From contig NZ_LT629688.1 of assembly GCF_900101785.1 (NCBI RefSeq), forward strand, positions 2,108,001-2,172,000: DNA of 64,000 bases, written 5' to 3'. The stretch is from Auraticoccus monumenti (GTDB lineage: Bacteria > Actinomycetota > Actinomycetes > Propionibacteriales > Propionibacteriaceae). The notes beneath the pieces are model-generated. The model did not search any database and was not told where the DNA came from. It saw only the letters and a program-made list of their open reading frames with translations. Made by a program: the position numbers and the translations under genes. This document shows positions 8,412-17,447 of this stretch, piece after piece (within the stretch, counting starts at the first letter, position 1; the number at the start of each line of letters is the position of its first letter).

Positions 8412-9247
8412 CAGGCCAGCACCTCCACCGGGTCGCCGACCGCGAGGTCGCCGGTGGTGTCGGGCACCAGGTTGACCCCGAAGACCGGACGGCCGTCCAC
8501 CCGGCGGTGCCGGGCCAGCGTGCGCAGCGGCTCCGGGCCGCGCTCGAGGGTGAGCGGGTCCACCGTCGTCATCACGCACCGGGCGCACGGCTTGACCACC
8601 CGCAGCACCGCCGCGCCGACCCGGAGCCGGGACCAGCCGTGCTCGGCGAACGGCTCGGCGCCCTCCACGACCAGGTTGGGCCGGAACCGGGTCATCGACA
8701 GCGGCTCCGGCGGCGTCAAGGCCCGCTCCACGGCCTCGGTGGCCACCAGGTCGTCCAGCGCCGCCAGGGAGGCCGTGGTGGTCAGCAGCACCGGGAACCC
8801 GTCGGCGAAGCCGGTGTGGTCCCCGTCCCCGGCGTAGCGGGGGTCCAGGGGGCGCGCCTGCGGTCGGGGGGTGTGCACCAGCCGGACGTCGTCGCGGCCC
8901 AGCGCCGCCCGCAACCAGGTCGCGGCCTCCTCGCCGGCGTCCACCGCGACGGCGCGGTCGGAGAACACCCGCACCTCCTGCTCCGGCCCGCCCGGCTCCG
9001 GCAGGTGGAGGTCGGCGATCCCCTCGGCCCTCAGCCGCAGACCGCTCACCCCCGGTGCGGTGCCGGCCACGTCCGCGGTGAGCCGCAGCAGCCGGGGTTC
9101 GGTCCGGGCGGTGAGCATGGCGCCGTCGCCGTCCAGGACCATCCAGCGGCGGTCGCCCACCAGCCCCGCCCGCTCCAACCGGGCCTGCGGCACCGGTCGG
9201 GCAGCGGTGCTCTTGACCGGGTGGACCGACAGGCTCAGCAGCTGCAC
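8411..9247 (-). CDS. MOSC domain-containing protein (YcbX-like)
   Basis: A 278-residue protein with an N-terminal MOSC beta-barrel (LSLSVHPVKSTAARPV, GDRRWMVLD) and a C-terminal MOSC domain with VKPCARCVMTTVDPLT, where the cysteine is the presumed molybdenum-cofactor ligand. Family members are mARC/YcbX-type reductases of N-hydroxylated compounds or sulfur carriers. It is translated from GTG 9247 and overlaps the downstream kinase gene, although no biochemical link to C4 acid catabolism is apparent. A ferredoxin domain, present in longer YcbX proteins, is absent, so an external electron donor is likely. Confidence 0.88.
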   Translation of the reverse strand: MQLLSLSVHPVKSTAARPVPQARLERAGLVGDRRWMVLDGDGAMLTARTEPRLLRLTADVAGTAPGVSGLRLRAEGIADLHLPEPGGPEQEVRVFSDRAVAVDAGEEAATWLRAALGRDDVRLVHTPRPQARPLDPRYAGDGDHTGFADGFPVLLTTTASLAALDDLVATEAVERALTPPEPLSMTRFRPNLVVEGAEPFAEHGWSRLRVGAAVLRVVKPCARCVMTTVDPLTLERGPEPLRTLARHRRVDGRPVFGVNLVPDTTGDLAVGDPVEVLA

Positions 9248-9275
9248 CCTGTCACCGTACGACCCGCGGCGGCGG

Positions 9276-10139
9276 TCAGCCCCGGGGGAGGTCGGGGTGC
9301 TCGTCGACCAGCCGCTGGGTGCCGAGGACGGCCAGCAGCCGGAGCCTGCTGTCGGCCTCGCTGCGCGGGGGAGCGGTGAGGACGAGCAGCACCTGGGAGG
9401 CGTCCTCGGTGAACAGCGCCTGGCAGTCGACCTCGATCGGCCCGATCTCGGGGTGGATCAGGACCTTGTGGTCCTCGAAGCGCCGGCTCACCTCGTGGGC
9501 CTCCCAGAGCCGGGCGAACTCGGGGCTGCGAGCCTGCAGCACCGCCACCATCTCGGCCGCCGGCGAGCCGGCGCCGGCGGCTCCGTGCGCCGCCCGGAGC
9601 GAGGCGACCTGGGCCCGGCCCTGGCGCTCGTGGTCCTCCTCGGGGTAGCGCCACCGCTCCTGCTCGGGGTGCACGAACCAGCGGTAGATCGCGCTGCGCT
9701 CCATCCCGGAGAGCTGGCTGGCGTCACCGAACAGGGCCCGGGCCGGGTCGTTCTGCACCAGCGTCTCGCCCAGCGGGCCGAGGACCATCGCCGGGGTGTC
9801 CACCAGCCGGTCCATCACCCGCAGCAGAGCGGGCGCGACGTGGCTGCCGCTCACCCGGTCCGGGGCGCTGTGGCCGCAGACCCGGTACAGGTAGTCGCGC
9901 TCGTCGCCGGTCAGCCTCAGCGCCCGGGCCAGCGAGCCGAGCATCTGCGTGCTCGGCTGGGGCCCGCGGCGCTGCTCCAGCCGGGTGTAGTAGTCCGCGG
10001 ACATGGCGGCGAGCTGGGCGACCTCCTCGCGCTGCAGCCCGGGAACCCGCCGACGGGCACCGGCCGGCAGCCCGACGTCGTCGGGTCGCAGCTCCGCGCG
10101 GCGCCGTCGCAGGAAGTCGGCCAGGGCATCTCGATCCAC
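9276..10139 (-). CDS. MmyB-type HTH transcriptional regulator (MltR-like)
   Basis: A 287-residue regulator. The N-terminal XRE helix-turn-helix (residues about 10-75) contains RRRVPGLQREEVAQLAAMSADYYTRLEQ. The rest is an MmyB-like PAS-type ligand-binding domain with an acyl pocket in known structures (MVLGPLGETLVQND, YRWFVHPEQE). It is divergent from an SDR gene at 10240 across 100 bp holding a perfect palindrome. MmyB-like regulators next to divergent SDR genes are a known actinobacterial pattern, so it probably controls that SDR and itself. The start is GTG 10139; no clear ribosome site precedes it. Confidence 0.93.
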   Translation of the reverse strand: MDRDALADFLRRRRAELRPDDVGLPAGARRRVPGLQREEVAQLAAMSADYYTRLEQRRGPQPSTQMLGSLARALRLTGDERDYLYRVCGHSAPDRVSGSHVAPALLRVMDRLVDTPAMVLGPLGETLVQNDPARALFGDASQLSGMERSAIYRWFVHPEQERWRYPEEDHERQGRAQVASLRAAHGAAGAGSPAAEMVAVLQARSPEFARLWEAHEVSRRFEDHKVLIHPEIGPIEVDCQALFTEDASQVLLVLTAPPRSEADSRLRLLAVLGTQRLVDEHPDLPRG

Positions 10140-10171
10140 CCCTGGAGTATCGCGCTGCCGACCGGCGCCGA

Positions 10172-10192
10172 CCAGGGACCGGCGGTCCCTGG
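10172..10192. promoter_or_regulatory. Candidate operator of the MmyB-type regulator
   Basis: Two perfect 9-bp arms, CCAGGGACC (10172-10180) and GGTCCCTGG (10184-10192), are separated by GGC. The element lies 33 nt upstream of the regulator start and 47 nt upstream of the SDR start, where a dimeric repressor could control both promoters. No other symmetric element is seen in this intergenic stretch. Confidence 0.7.
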
Positions 10193-10239
10193 ACGAGCGC
10201 TCTCTGGTACCCCCTCCCGCACGCTCGCAGACTCAGACC

Positions 10240-11004
10240 ATGAACATCTCCGGAAACACCGTCTTCATCCCCGGCGCCACCAGCGGCATCGGGCTCGCGC
10301 TGGCCCTGCGGCTGCAGGAGCTGGGCAACACCGTGGTCATCGGGGGCCGCCGCACCGGGCTGCTGGAGCAGCTGGCCGCCGAGCACCCCGGCCTCAGCAC
10401 CGTCACCATCGACACCGCCGACCCCGGCAGCATCACCCGGGCCGCGCAGCAGGTCCTCACCGAGCACCCCGACCTGGACGTGCTGGTCGCCATGGCCGGC
10501 ATCATGCGCACCGAGGACTGGACCACCCCCGAGGGCTTCCTGGCCACGGCCGAGGAGACCGTGCAGACCAACCTGCTGGGACCGATCCGGCTGATCGCGG
10601 CGTTCGTCGAGCACCTCCGCACCCGGCCCGACGCCACCATCGTCACCGTCTCCTCCGGCCTCGCCTACACCCCGCTGGCCGTCACCCCCAGCTACAACGC
10701 CACCAAGGCCGCGATCCACGTGCTCAGCGAGTCCCTCCGCCTCCAGCTGGCCGGGACCAGCGTCCGGGTGCTGGAGCTGGTGCCGCCGTCGGTCCGCACC
10801 GCACTGCTGCCCGGGCAGGAGGAGAACGAGCACGCGATGCCGCTGCAGGACTTCGTCGAGGAGGTGGTGACGCTGATCGAGACCCAGCCCGAGGCCACCC
10901 AGGTCCTGGTCGAGAACGTGCTGCCGCTGCGGTGGAGCGAGGCTCGCGGCGTGTACGCCGAGACCGTGGCCATGATCAACCAGACCGACCCGCACGGCCG
11001 CTGA
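10240..11004 (+). CDS. Short-chain dehydrogenase/reductase, MmyB-regulated type
   Basis: A 254-residue SDR oxidoreductase. The NAD(P)-binding GATSGIG lies at residues 12-18, the active-site serine in TVSSGLAY, and the catalytic YxxxK as YNATK at about 150. The C-terminal half is of the DltE-like type (PLQDFVEEVVTLIETQPEATQVLVENVLPLRWSE), common in SDRs paired with MmyB regulators. The substrate is unknown. ATG 10240 is the first start in frame with family-like length, and no Shine-Dalgarno sequence precedes it. Transcription probably responds to the palindrome at 10172-10192. Confidence 0.92.
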   Translation: MNISGNTVFIPGATSGIGLALALRLQELGNTVVIGGRRTGLLEQLAAEHPGLSTVTIDTADPGSITRAAQQVLTEHPDLDVLVAMAGIMRTEDWTTPEGFLATAEETVQTNLLGPIRLIAAFVEHLRTRPDATIVTVSSGLAYTPLAVTPSYNATKAAIHVLSESLRLQLAGTSVRVLELVPPSVRTALLPGQEENEHAMPLQDFVEEVVTLIETQPEATQVLVENVLPLRWSEARGVYAETVAMINQTDPHGR

Positions 11005-11028
11005 GCGACGGGCTGCGACGATGACGGG

Positions 11029-11442
11029 GTGAGCAGACCGCTGGGACACGACCAGGCCTGGCCCCTCCTGAGCTGGGCGGAGGACGCCGCCACCGAGGTC
11101 GGGCGTCGCGGGGACGAGGAGCTCGTCGTCCGGGCGGTGCTGGCCTTCTGCCTCCTCGGCGCCAGCCCGCTGGACCGCCGTGACGTGCAGGTCGTCGCCG
11201 CCCTCCTCCGCCGGGCCTGCGACCTCGCCGGTCTGGACTTCCTGTCGCTGGCCCGCACCGGCTGCGAGGCGGCGGGACCTCTGGGGGTGACGTGCTGGAG
11301 CTGGCTGACACACACCTCCACACGCACCCCGGCCACCCACGAGGAGGTCGGCGCCGGCTGGACGTTCACCTTCCGGCGTCGGCCGAGCGACTTCGACGTC
11401 GACCGGCTGCTCGCCCGCCTCACCCGCCCGCCCGAGGGGTGA
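11029..11442 (+). CDS. Hypothetical protein
   Basis: A 137-residue soluble protein from GTG 11029, 24 nt after the SDR stop. It is helix-rich and has no recognised motif; segments include AWPLLSWAEDAATEVGRRGDEELVVRAVLAFCLLG and a C-terminal GWTFTFRRRPSDFDVDRLLARL. Its codon use matches its neighbours. It may be co-transcribed with the SDR. Its stop faces the HelD stop 3 nt away. I do not recognise a family. Confidence 0.6.
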   Translation: MSRPLGHDQAWPLLSWAEDAATEVGRRGDEELVVRAVLAFCLLGASPLDRRDVQVVAALLRRACDLAGLDFLSLARTGCEAAGPLGVTCWSWLTHTSTRTPATHEEVGAGWTFTFRRRPSDFDVDRLLARLTRPPEG

Positions 11443-11445
11443 CCC

Positions 11446-13491
11446 TCAGCCCAGCGCCGCGGGTAGCGGGGCGTCGTGGACCACCACCAGCGAGGTCACC
11501 GCCCGGGTCAGGCAGACGTAGAGCCGGCGCAGCCCGGTCACCTCGTCGGCCTCCCCGGCCACCAGCTCGGCCGGCTCCAGCAGCACCACGTGGTCGAACT
11601 CCAGGCCCTTGGCCAGGCTGGCCGGGACCACGTCCAGACGGTGCCGCAGGGCGTCCTGGGTGTCGCCGCCCAGCACGCCGTGGTCCACCCCGGCCGCCGC
11701 CAGGGCCGCGACCACCCGCGGCACCGAGGCGTCGGCGGTGATCAGACCCACGGTGCCCTCCCGCTCCAGCGCCGCGGCCGCGGCCGCCACCACCGCGTCC
11801 AGCCCGCCCTCCACCAGCCGGAGGTCACCACGGCTGCGGCGGATGGAGTGCGGGGCCCGCAGACCGGGGGCGATGGTGGGCAGCAGCCGGGCGGCGTACT
11901 CGATCACCGACCCGGGGACGCGGAACCCGGCGAGGAGCTCCTCCACCGCCGCCCCGGGCTGGCCCAGGTGGCGCAGCGAGTCCTGCCAGGAGCTCGTCGC
12001 CCACGGGGTGGTGGCCTGGGCCAGGTCGCCGAGCAGGGTGACCGAGCCGGTGCTGGCCCGGCGCCCGACGGCCCTCAGCTGCATCGCCGAGAGGTCCTGG
12101 GCCTCGTCGACGATCACGTGGCCCAGGCTCGGCGTCCGCTCCAGCCGGTCCGCGAGCTCGTCCAGCAGCACCAGGTCCGCTGCCGTCCAGCGCATCGCCC
12201 CCGCCGAGCGCGGTGCCCTCCCCGGCCGGAGCAGCTGCTGCTCGGCGGCGGTGAGCAGCCCGTCGGCGCAGCCGGCCAGGAACGCCTCGTCGGTGAGCAG
12301 GCGGTGCAGCAGCCGGGGCGCGTCCACCGCCGGCCACAGCGCCTTGGCGCAGGCCCTGACCGGGGCGCTGCGGGCGACCGCGGACTGCACCCGGTCGTCG
12401 GGGGAGTCACCGGAGGCCTCCATCCGCAGCAGCACCTCGTGGGCCAGCCGCTGCGGCAGCATGGCCCGACCCGCCTCGTAGCGGACGCCCCGCTCGCGCA
12501 GCCCGGCGACGAGCTCCAGGGCCCGGTAGGCCGGGACGCGGAACTGGCGCGAGCCGCGGGGCACCACCAGCGGACCCTCGACCGTCCCCAGCTGGGACCA
12601 CACCGCCCGGGCCAGCACCTCCGCCATCCGGGCGTCGCCCTTGAGCACCGCCACGGCCACCGGCTCGGTGCCCCTCGGCTGCTGCCCGGTGGCGCCGGCC
12701 ACCAGCGACTGCACCGTCTCCTGCCGGGCGTCGATCTCGCCCAGCGCCGGCAGCACGTCGCCGATGTAGGAGAGGAAGGAGTCGTTGGGCCCGACCACCA
12801 GCACCCCGGACCGGCTGAGCTGCTGGCGGAAGGCGTAGAGCAGGAACGCGGCCCGGTGCAGACCGACCGCGGTCTTGCCGGTCCCGGGGGCGCCCTGGAT
12901 GCAGAGCGAGCGGCTCAGGTCGGCGCGGACCAGGACGTCCTGCTCGGGCTGGATGGTGGCGACGATGTCGCGCATCGGCCCCGTCCGCGGCCGCTCGATC
13001 TCGGCCTCCATGATGTCGGAGGCCAGCGAGCCACCCCCGTCCTCGCCCGGAGCGCCCGCGAGCGACTCGTCCTCGTAGGCGGTCATCCGCCCGGAGTCGT
13101 AGCCGAAGCGACGACGTCGCCGGACGCCCATCGGCTCACCCGGACGGGCCCGGTAGAAGGGCAGCGACATCGCGGCCCGCCAGTCGATCACCAGCGGCTG
13201 ACCACCCACCTCGCCGGTGACGTGGCGGCGTCCGACGTAGAGGACCTCGTCCTGCTCGGCGCCGAGGGCGGTGTCGTAGTCCAGGCGCCCGAAGAACAGG
13301 GGCACGGACGGGTCGTCCTGCAGCGACAGCATCCGCCGGTGCAGGGTCTGGCGGACGTGCTGCAACGAGACGTGGTCGGCGCCGGAGGCCTCCAGGCTCT
13401 CGGTGTGGGCGCGCATCCGCGCCAGCGCGGCGCGCGAGCCGGCCAGGTGCTCGCGTTCGGTGGTGAGTGTGTCGGGCTCTTCCTCGGGCAT
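11446..13491 (-). CDS. helD: HelD-like superfamily 1 ATPase (RNA polymerase recycling factor)
   Basis: A 681-residue UvrD/Rep-like protein. An N-terminal coiled-coil arm (EREHLAGSRAALARMRAHTESLE, about residues 10-50) fits HelD, which inserts into RNA polymerase channels and releases stalled enzyme. The Walker A motif GAPGTGKT is at about 200-207. The Walker B motif is VIVDEAQDLSAMQLRAVGRR. Motif III is GDLAQATTPW, and the C-terminal helicase motifs include SLAKGLEFDHVVLL and RRLYVCLTRA. ATG 13491 is chosen because GGAG lies about 9 nt upstream; a GTG at 13539 has no such site. Actinobacterial HelD can also confer rifampicin tolerance; nothing here shows that directly. Confidence 0.88.
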   Translation of the reverse strand: MPEEEPDTLTTEREHLAGSRAALARMRAHTESLEASGADHVSLQHVRQTLHRRMLSLQDDPSVPLFFGRLDYDTALGAEQDEVLYVGRRHVTGEVGGQPLVIDWRAAMSLPFYRARPGEPMGVRRRRRFGYDSGRMTAYEDESLAGAPGEDGGGSLASDIMEAEIERPRTGPMRDIVATIQPEQDVLVRADLSRSLCIQGAPGTGKTAVGLHRAAFLLYAFRQQLSRSGVLVVGPNDSFLSYIGDVLPALGEIDARQETVQSLVAGATGQQPRGTEPVAVAVLKGDARMAEVLARAVWSQLGTVEGPLVVPRGSRQFRVPAYRALELVAGLRERGVRYEAGRAMLPQRLAHEVLLRMEASGDSPDDRVQSAVARSAPVRACAKALWPAVDAPRLLHRLLTDEAFLAGCADGLLTAAEQQLLRPGRAPRSAGAMRWTAADLVLLDELADRLERTPSLGHVIVDEAQDLSAMQLRAVGRRASTGSVTLLGDLAQATTPWATSSWQDSLRHLGQPGAAVEELLAGFRVPGSVIEYAARLLPTIAPGLRAPHSIRRSRGDLRLVEGGLDAVVAAAAAALEREGTVGLITADASVPRVVAALAAAGVDHGVLGGDTQDALRHRLDVVPASLAKGLEFDHVVLLEPAELVAGEADEVTGLRRLYVCLTRAVTSLVVVHDAPLPAALG

Positions 13492-13663
13492 GCCAGCGGC
13501 TCCGGTGCACTCGGCAGGGGTGAAGGGGCGACGGGCCACGTTACCGCCCGTGCCCGCGACGTCAACCCCCTCGCGGGTGCGCTGAGATGTCACCCGCTCG
13601 TCACCTGACCGCCCCACCGGGGCCGTAGCGTCCAGGTGCCAGCACGACCAGACGAGGGGAACC

Positions 13664-16153
13664 ATGACCACACGAAGGTGGCGCGTCGGCGCCGTGACCG
13701 GGGCGGCGCTCGCCCTCTCGGTCTGCACGCTGCCCTGGGCGGCGTCCCCGGCCCACGCCGACGAGCGCGACATCACCGTGCTGTCGTTCAGCGACTACCA
13801 CGGCCGCATCACCCCCGACCTCACCATCCCCTTCGCGGGCCAGATCGAGCAGCTGCGGGAGGCGAACGGGGAGGACAGCACGCTGCTGCTCTCCGGCGGT
13901 GACAACATCGGCGCCACCCTCTTCCCCTCCGCGGTCGACGACGACGACCCCACCATCGACATCCTCAACGCGCTGGAGGTCAGTGCCTCCGCGGTGGGCA
14001 ACCACGAGTTCGACCAGGGCTTCGACGACCTCACCGGCGACGTCATCGCCGGCGAGGAGGTGGGTGAGAACCCGAACGGTGACCGCCCGGCCGCCGGCTG
14101 GGACTACCTCGGCGCCAACGTCTACGAGGCCGGCACCGACACCCCGGCCCTCCCCGAGTACGGCATCTACACGGTCGACGGCATCGTGATCGGCGTGATC
14201 GGCGTGGTCACCGAGCAGACCCCCACCCTGGTCTCCCCGGACGGCGTGGCGGACATCGACTTCGGTGACCCGGTCGAGGCGGTCAACCGGGTGGCCGGCG
14301 AGCTCACCGACGACGACGACGCCAACGGCGAGGCCGACGTGCTGGTCGCGGTCTACCACGAGGGCTACGGCTCCGAGGGCGACACCCTCGAGGACGCCGT
14401 GGCCTCCAGCCCCGTCTTCGACCGCATCGTCAACGACACCGACGACGCCGTCTCGGCCATCATCACCGGCCACAGCCACCAGGCCTACGCCTACCAGGAC
14501 ACCGACGCCGCCCTGGAGGGTGGTCGCCCGATCATCCAGGCCGGTGAGTACGCCTCCGGCATCGGCGAGATCACCATCACCGTCGAGGACGAGGCCGACG
14601 GCGGCCCCGAGGCGGTCGCGGCCGAGGCCCGCATCGTCGCGCCGATCCCGGTGGAGGACGAGAACGAGGACGACAGCACCGATGACGAGCTCGAGGCCCT
14701 GACCGCCGACCTCGTCGCGGAGTACCCGCGGATCGACGAGATCGACGAGATCATCACCGCCGCCCTCGCCTACGCCGACGAGGCGGGCAGCGTGCTGCTG
14801 GCCGAGGCCGAGAGCCCGATCACCACCGCCTTCACCGACGGCAGCTACGGCGAGGAGGGCTACGGCGACTACGACGGCACCCCGGCCGACCCCCTCGACT
14901 TCACCGCCGGCGACGACTTCGCCGCCAGCCGCGACGACCGGGGCAGCGAGTCCGCGCTGGGCAACCTGGTGGCCGACGCGCTGCTCACCTCGCTGGCCGA
15001 CCCCGACCGCGGTGGCGCCGAGATCGCGGTGACCAACCCCGGTGGCCTCCGCTCTGACTTCGCCCCCGGTGACATCACCGTGGCCGACGCGAACGCGGTG
15101 CTGCCCTTCCTCAACAACCTGAACACCGTCACCCTCACCGGTGAGCAGCTGTTCACGATGCTCGAGCAGCAGTGGCAGACCGCGGAGGAGGGCGAGGAGG
15201 AGCCGAGCCGGGACTACCTGCAGCTCGGTCTCTCGGCCAACATGAGCTACACCTTCGACCCCGACGCGGCCCAGGGCGAGCACATCACCCAGGTCTTCGT
15301 CGACGGCGTCCCGATCGACCCCGACGGCGAGTACCGCGTCGGCACCTTCTCCTTCCTGGCCCAGGGCGGGGACAACTTCCGGGTCTTCCGCGACGGCACC
15401 GACCTGCGTGACTCCGGCCTCGTCGACCGCGACGCCTGGTTCGACTACCTCGCCGCCTTCGGCGAGGAGGGCATCCCGCTCAACGCCGACTACTCCAAGC
15501 GCTCGGCCGTCTACACCGGCGACGCGCCCCTGGAGGCCACCGGCGGGGAGACCGTGGAGCTGACCGTCTCCGGGCTGGACCAGACCAGCATCGGCGCCCC
15601 GCAGGTGGAGACCGTCGCCGTCGGGGTGCTGCCCGAGGACGGCGGCGACCTGGCTGATCTCCTCGAGGCCGACCGCGACGAGGCGACCTTCGAGGCGGCC
15701 CTGCAGGCTCCCGACGAGGGCATCTTCCTCGGCGAGTTCGAGGTCGTCGACGGCTCGGTGGAGATCGAGGCCGAGCTGCCGCAGGACCTCAGCGGCACCA
15801 ACCAGCTCTTCCTGGCCACCGACACGGGCAGCCTCGTCGGGATCACCCTCGAGGTGGCCGCCGCGGCCGAGCCCGAGCCCACGCCCACGCCGGAGCCCAG
15901 TCCGGAGCCGACGGAGGAGCCCGAGCCGACCACCGAGCCGACGCCGGACCCGGAGCCCACGACCGAGCCCACTCCCGACGAGGTCACCCCCTCCGCGGCG
16001 CCGATCGGCACCGGGGACGGCACCGACGTCGGCGACCTGGCCGACACCGGCAGCTCGGTCGGCACCACCTGGGTCCTCGCCCTGGGTGCGGTGCTGCTGG
16101 TGGCCGGGACCTCCCTGCTCGCCGCCCGCGGGCTGCGGAGCGGTCGACGCTGA
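13664..16153 (+). CDS. Secreted, LAXTG-anchored bifunctional metallophosphatase/5'-nucleotidase
   Basis: An 829-residue extracellular nucleotidase. Residues 1-32 are a signal peptide ending near SPAHA. The metallophosphatase domain shows SFSDYHGRI, SGGDNIG, VGNHEFDQG and GHSHQ. The 5'-nucleotidase C-terminal domain follows, with AVTNPGGLRSD and FLAQGGDNFRVF. A Pro/Thr/Glu-rich spacer (about 735-785) leads to LADTG (about 792-796), a hydrophobic segment and an arginine tail. This is a sortase signal of the LAXTG class recognised by class E sortases. The protein is very acidic. The ATG has GAGGGG upstream, and TAGCGT about 40 nt before it may be the -10. Confidence 0.93.
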   Translation: MTTRRWRVGAVTGAALALSVCTLPWAASPAHADERDITVLSFSDYHGRITPDLTIPFAGQIEQLREANGEDSTLLLSGGDNIGATLFPSAVDDDDPTIDILNALEVSASAVGNHEFDQGFDDLTGDVIAGEEVGENPNGDRPAAGWDYLGANVYEAGTDTPALPEYGIYTVDGIVIGVIGVVTEQTPTLVSPDGVADIDFGDPVEAVNRVAGELTDDDDANGEADVLVAVYHEGYGSEGDTLEDAVASSPVFDRIVNDTDDAVSAIITGHSHQAYAYQDTDAALEGGRPIIQAGEYASGIGEITITVEDEADGGPEAVAAEARIVAPIPVEDENEDDSTDDELEALTADLVAEYPRIDEIDEIITAALAYADEAGSVLLAEAESPITTAFTDGSYGEEGYGDYDGTPADPLDFTAGDDFAASRDDRGSESALGNLVADALLTSLADPDRGGAEIAVTNPGGLRSDFAPGDITVADANAVLPFLNNLNTVTLTGEQLFTMLEQQWQTAEEGEEEPSRDYLQLGLSANMSYTFDPDAAQGEHITQVFVDGVPIDPDGEYRVGTFSFLAQGGDNFRVFRDGTDLRDSGLVDRDAWFDYLAAFGEEGIPLNADYSKRSAVYTGDAPLEATGGETVELTVSGLDQTSIGAPQVETVAVGVLPEDGGDLADLLEADRDEATFEAALQAPDEGIFLGEFEVVDGSVEIEAELPQDLSGTNQLFLATDTGSLVGITLEVAAAAEPEPTPTPEPSPEPTEEPEPTTEPTPDPEPTTEPTPDEVTPSAAPIGTGDGTDVGDLADTGSSVGTTWVLALGAVLLVAGTSLLAARGLRSGRR

Positions 16154-16175
16154 TCGGTCCGACCCGCTGCGCCCC

Positions 16176-16202
16176 GCCCCCGACGCCTCAGGCGTCGGGG
16201 GC
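16176..16202. terminator. Bidirectional terminator hairpin overlapping a stop codon
   Basis: Perfect 12-bp arms, GCCCCCGACGCC (16176-16187) and its complement (16191-16202), flank a TCA loop. The loop is the TGA stop of the leftward ECF42 sigma gene, and the right arm encodes its last four residues, APDA. The hairpin sits between convergent genes and could stop transcription from both sides. No T-tract is present. Confidence 0.75.
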
Positions 16203-17447
16203 GGTCCGCGTCCCGAGGTCGTCCCGCCGCTCCCGCAGGTGGGTCCGCTCGACCTCGTTGCGGCACCGGGCCAGGGCCTCGTCGTAGGCCACCCGCGCGC
16301 CGTCGTGGTCGCCGGTGCGGCGCAGCAGCTCCGCCCGCACCGCCGCGGTCCGGTGGCTGCCCGGGACGTCGAGGCCGTCCAGCGCCGACAGCCCGGCCTC
16401 GGGTCCGGAGGCCTCGGCCACCGCGACGGCCCGGGCCAGCCGGCAGGCCGGGCTGGGGGCGAGGGTGAGCAGCAGGTCGTACCCGGCCACCACGGCGCCC
16501 CAGCGGGTCCGGTCCGAGGACGGTGCGGTGGCGTGCTCGGCGGCGATCCGCGCCTGCACCGCGTAGATCGCCGCCTGCGTGCTGACCGGACCGGCCAGCG
16601 CGGGGGACGTCAGCAGGCTGAGCGCCTCGGCCACCTCCTCGTGGTGCCAGCGCGTGCGGTCCTGCTCGGGCAGCAGCACCAGCCGGCCGTCGCGGACCCG
16701 GGCGTCGCGGCGGGAGTGCTGGAGCAGCAGCAGCGCCAGCAGCGCCACCAGCACCGGCTCGCCGGGGCGCAGCGCCAGCACCACCCGCACCAGCCGGACG
16801 GCCTCACCGGCCAGCTCGGCGCGGTGCAGGTCGGGTCCGCTGCCGGGGGCGTAGCCGGCGGTGAAGGCCAGGTAGGCGGTCTGGGCGACGGTGTCCAGCC
16901 GGTCCGGCAGCACCGAGACGTCCGGCACGGCGAAGGGGATGCCGGCCGCGACCACCTTCTTCTTGGCCCGGGTCAGCCGGGCGGCCATGGTCGTCTCCGG
17001 CACCAGGAAGAGCCGGGCGATGTCGTGGGTGCTGACCCCCAGCACCAGCCGCAGGGCCAGCGCGCTCCCGGCCTCCGGGGCCAGCGCGGGGTGGGTGCAC
17101 ATCAGCACCAGCCGCAGCCGCTCGTCCTCCACCAGGCCCCCCGGGTCGGCCCGGGTCGCCGTCGCCTGGTCGTGCAGCTCGGCGTCGGTGACCAGCAGCG
17201 GGCGGCGGCGCTGGGCCATCGCCTCGCTGCGCAGCCGGTCCAGCACGCGCCGTCGCGCGGTGGTGTGCAGCCAGGCGGCGGGGTTGTCGGGGCAGCCGGT
17301 GCGCGGCCAGTGCCGGGCCGCCTGCTCGACCGCGTCGGCCAGGGCGTCCTCGACCAGGTCCAGACGCCGGTAGCGCGCGAGGAGCAGCGACGTCAGACGT
17401 CCCCACTCCTCGCGCACCACCACCGCCAGGCGGTCCAGCTCGCTCAC
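16188..17447 (-). CDS. RNA polymerase sigma factor, ECF42 group (DUF6596 extension)
   Basis: A 419-residue sigma factor. Sigma region 2 is at about residues 15-80 (YRRLDLVEDALADAVEQAARHWPRTGCPDNPAAWLHTTARRRVLDRLR) and region 4 at about 115-170 (LALRLVLGVSTHDIARLFLVPETTMAARLTRAKKK). A long C-terminal TPR-like extension of about 230 residues (DUF6596) is typical of ECF42. It overlaps two DGPF/YCII-type genes by GTGA, which is the defining neighbourhood of the group. The extension is thought to be needed for activity in place of an anti-sigma factor. GTG 17447 is fixed by the overlap. Confidence 0.95.
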   Translation of the reverse strand: MSELDRLAVVVREEWGRLTSLLLARYRRLDLVEDALADAVEQAARHWPRTGCPDNPAAWLHTTARRRVLDRLRSEAMAQRRRPLLVTDAELHDQATATRADPGGLVEDERLRLVLMCTHPALAPEAGSALALRLVLGVSTHDIARLFLVPETTMAARLTRAKKKVVAAGIPFAVPDVSVLPDRLDTVAQTAYLAFTAGYAPGSGPDLHRAELAGEAVRLVRVVLALRPGEPVLVALLALLLLQHSRRDARVRDGRLVLLPEQDRTRWHHEEVAEALSLLTSPALAGPVSTQAAIYAVQARIAAEHATAPSSDRTRWGAVVAGYDLLLTLAPSPACRLARAVAVAEASGPEAGLSALDGLDVPGSHRTAAVRAELLRRTGDHDGARVAYDEALARCRNEVERTHLRERRDDLGTRTAPDA

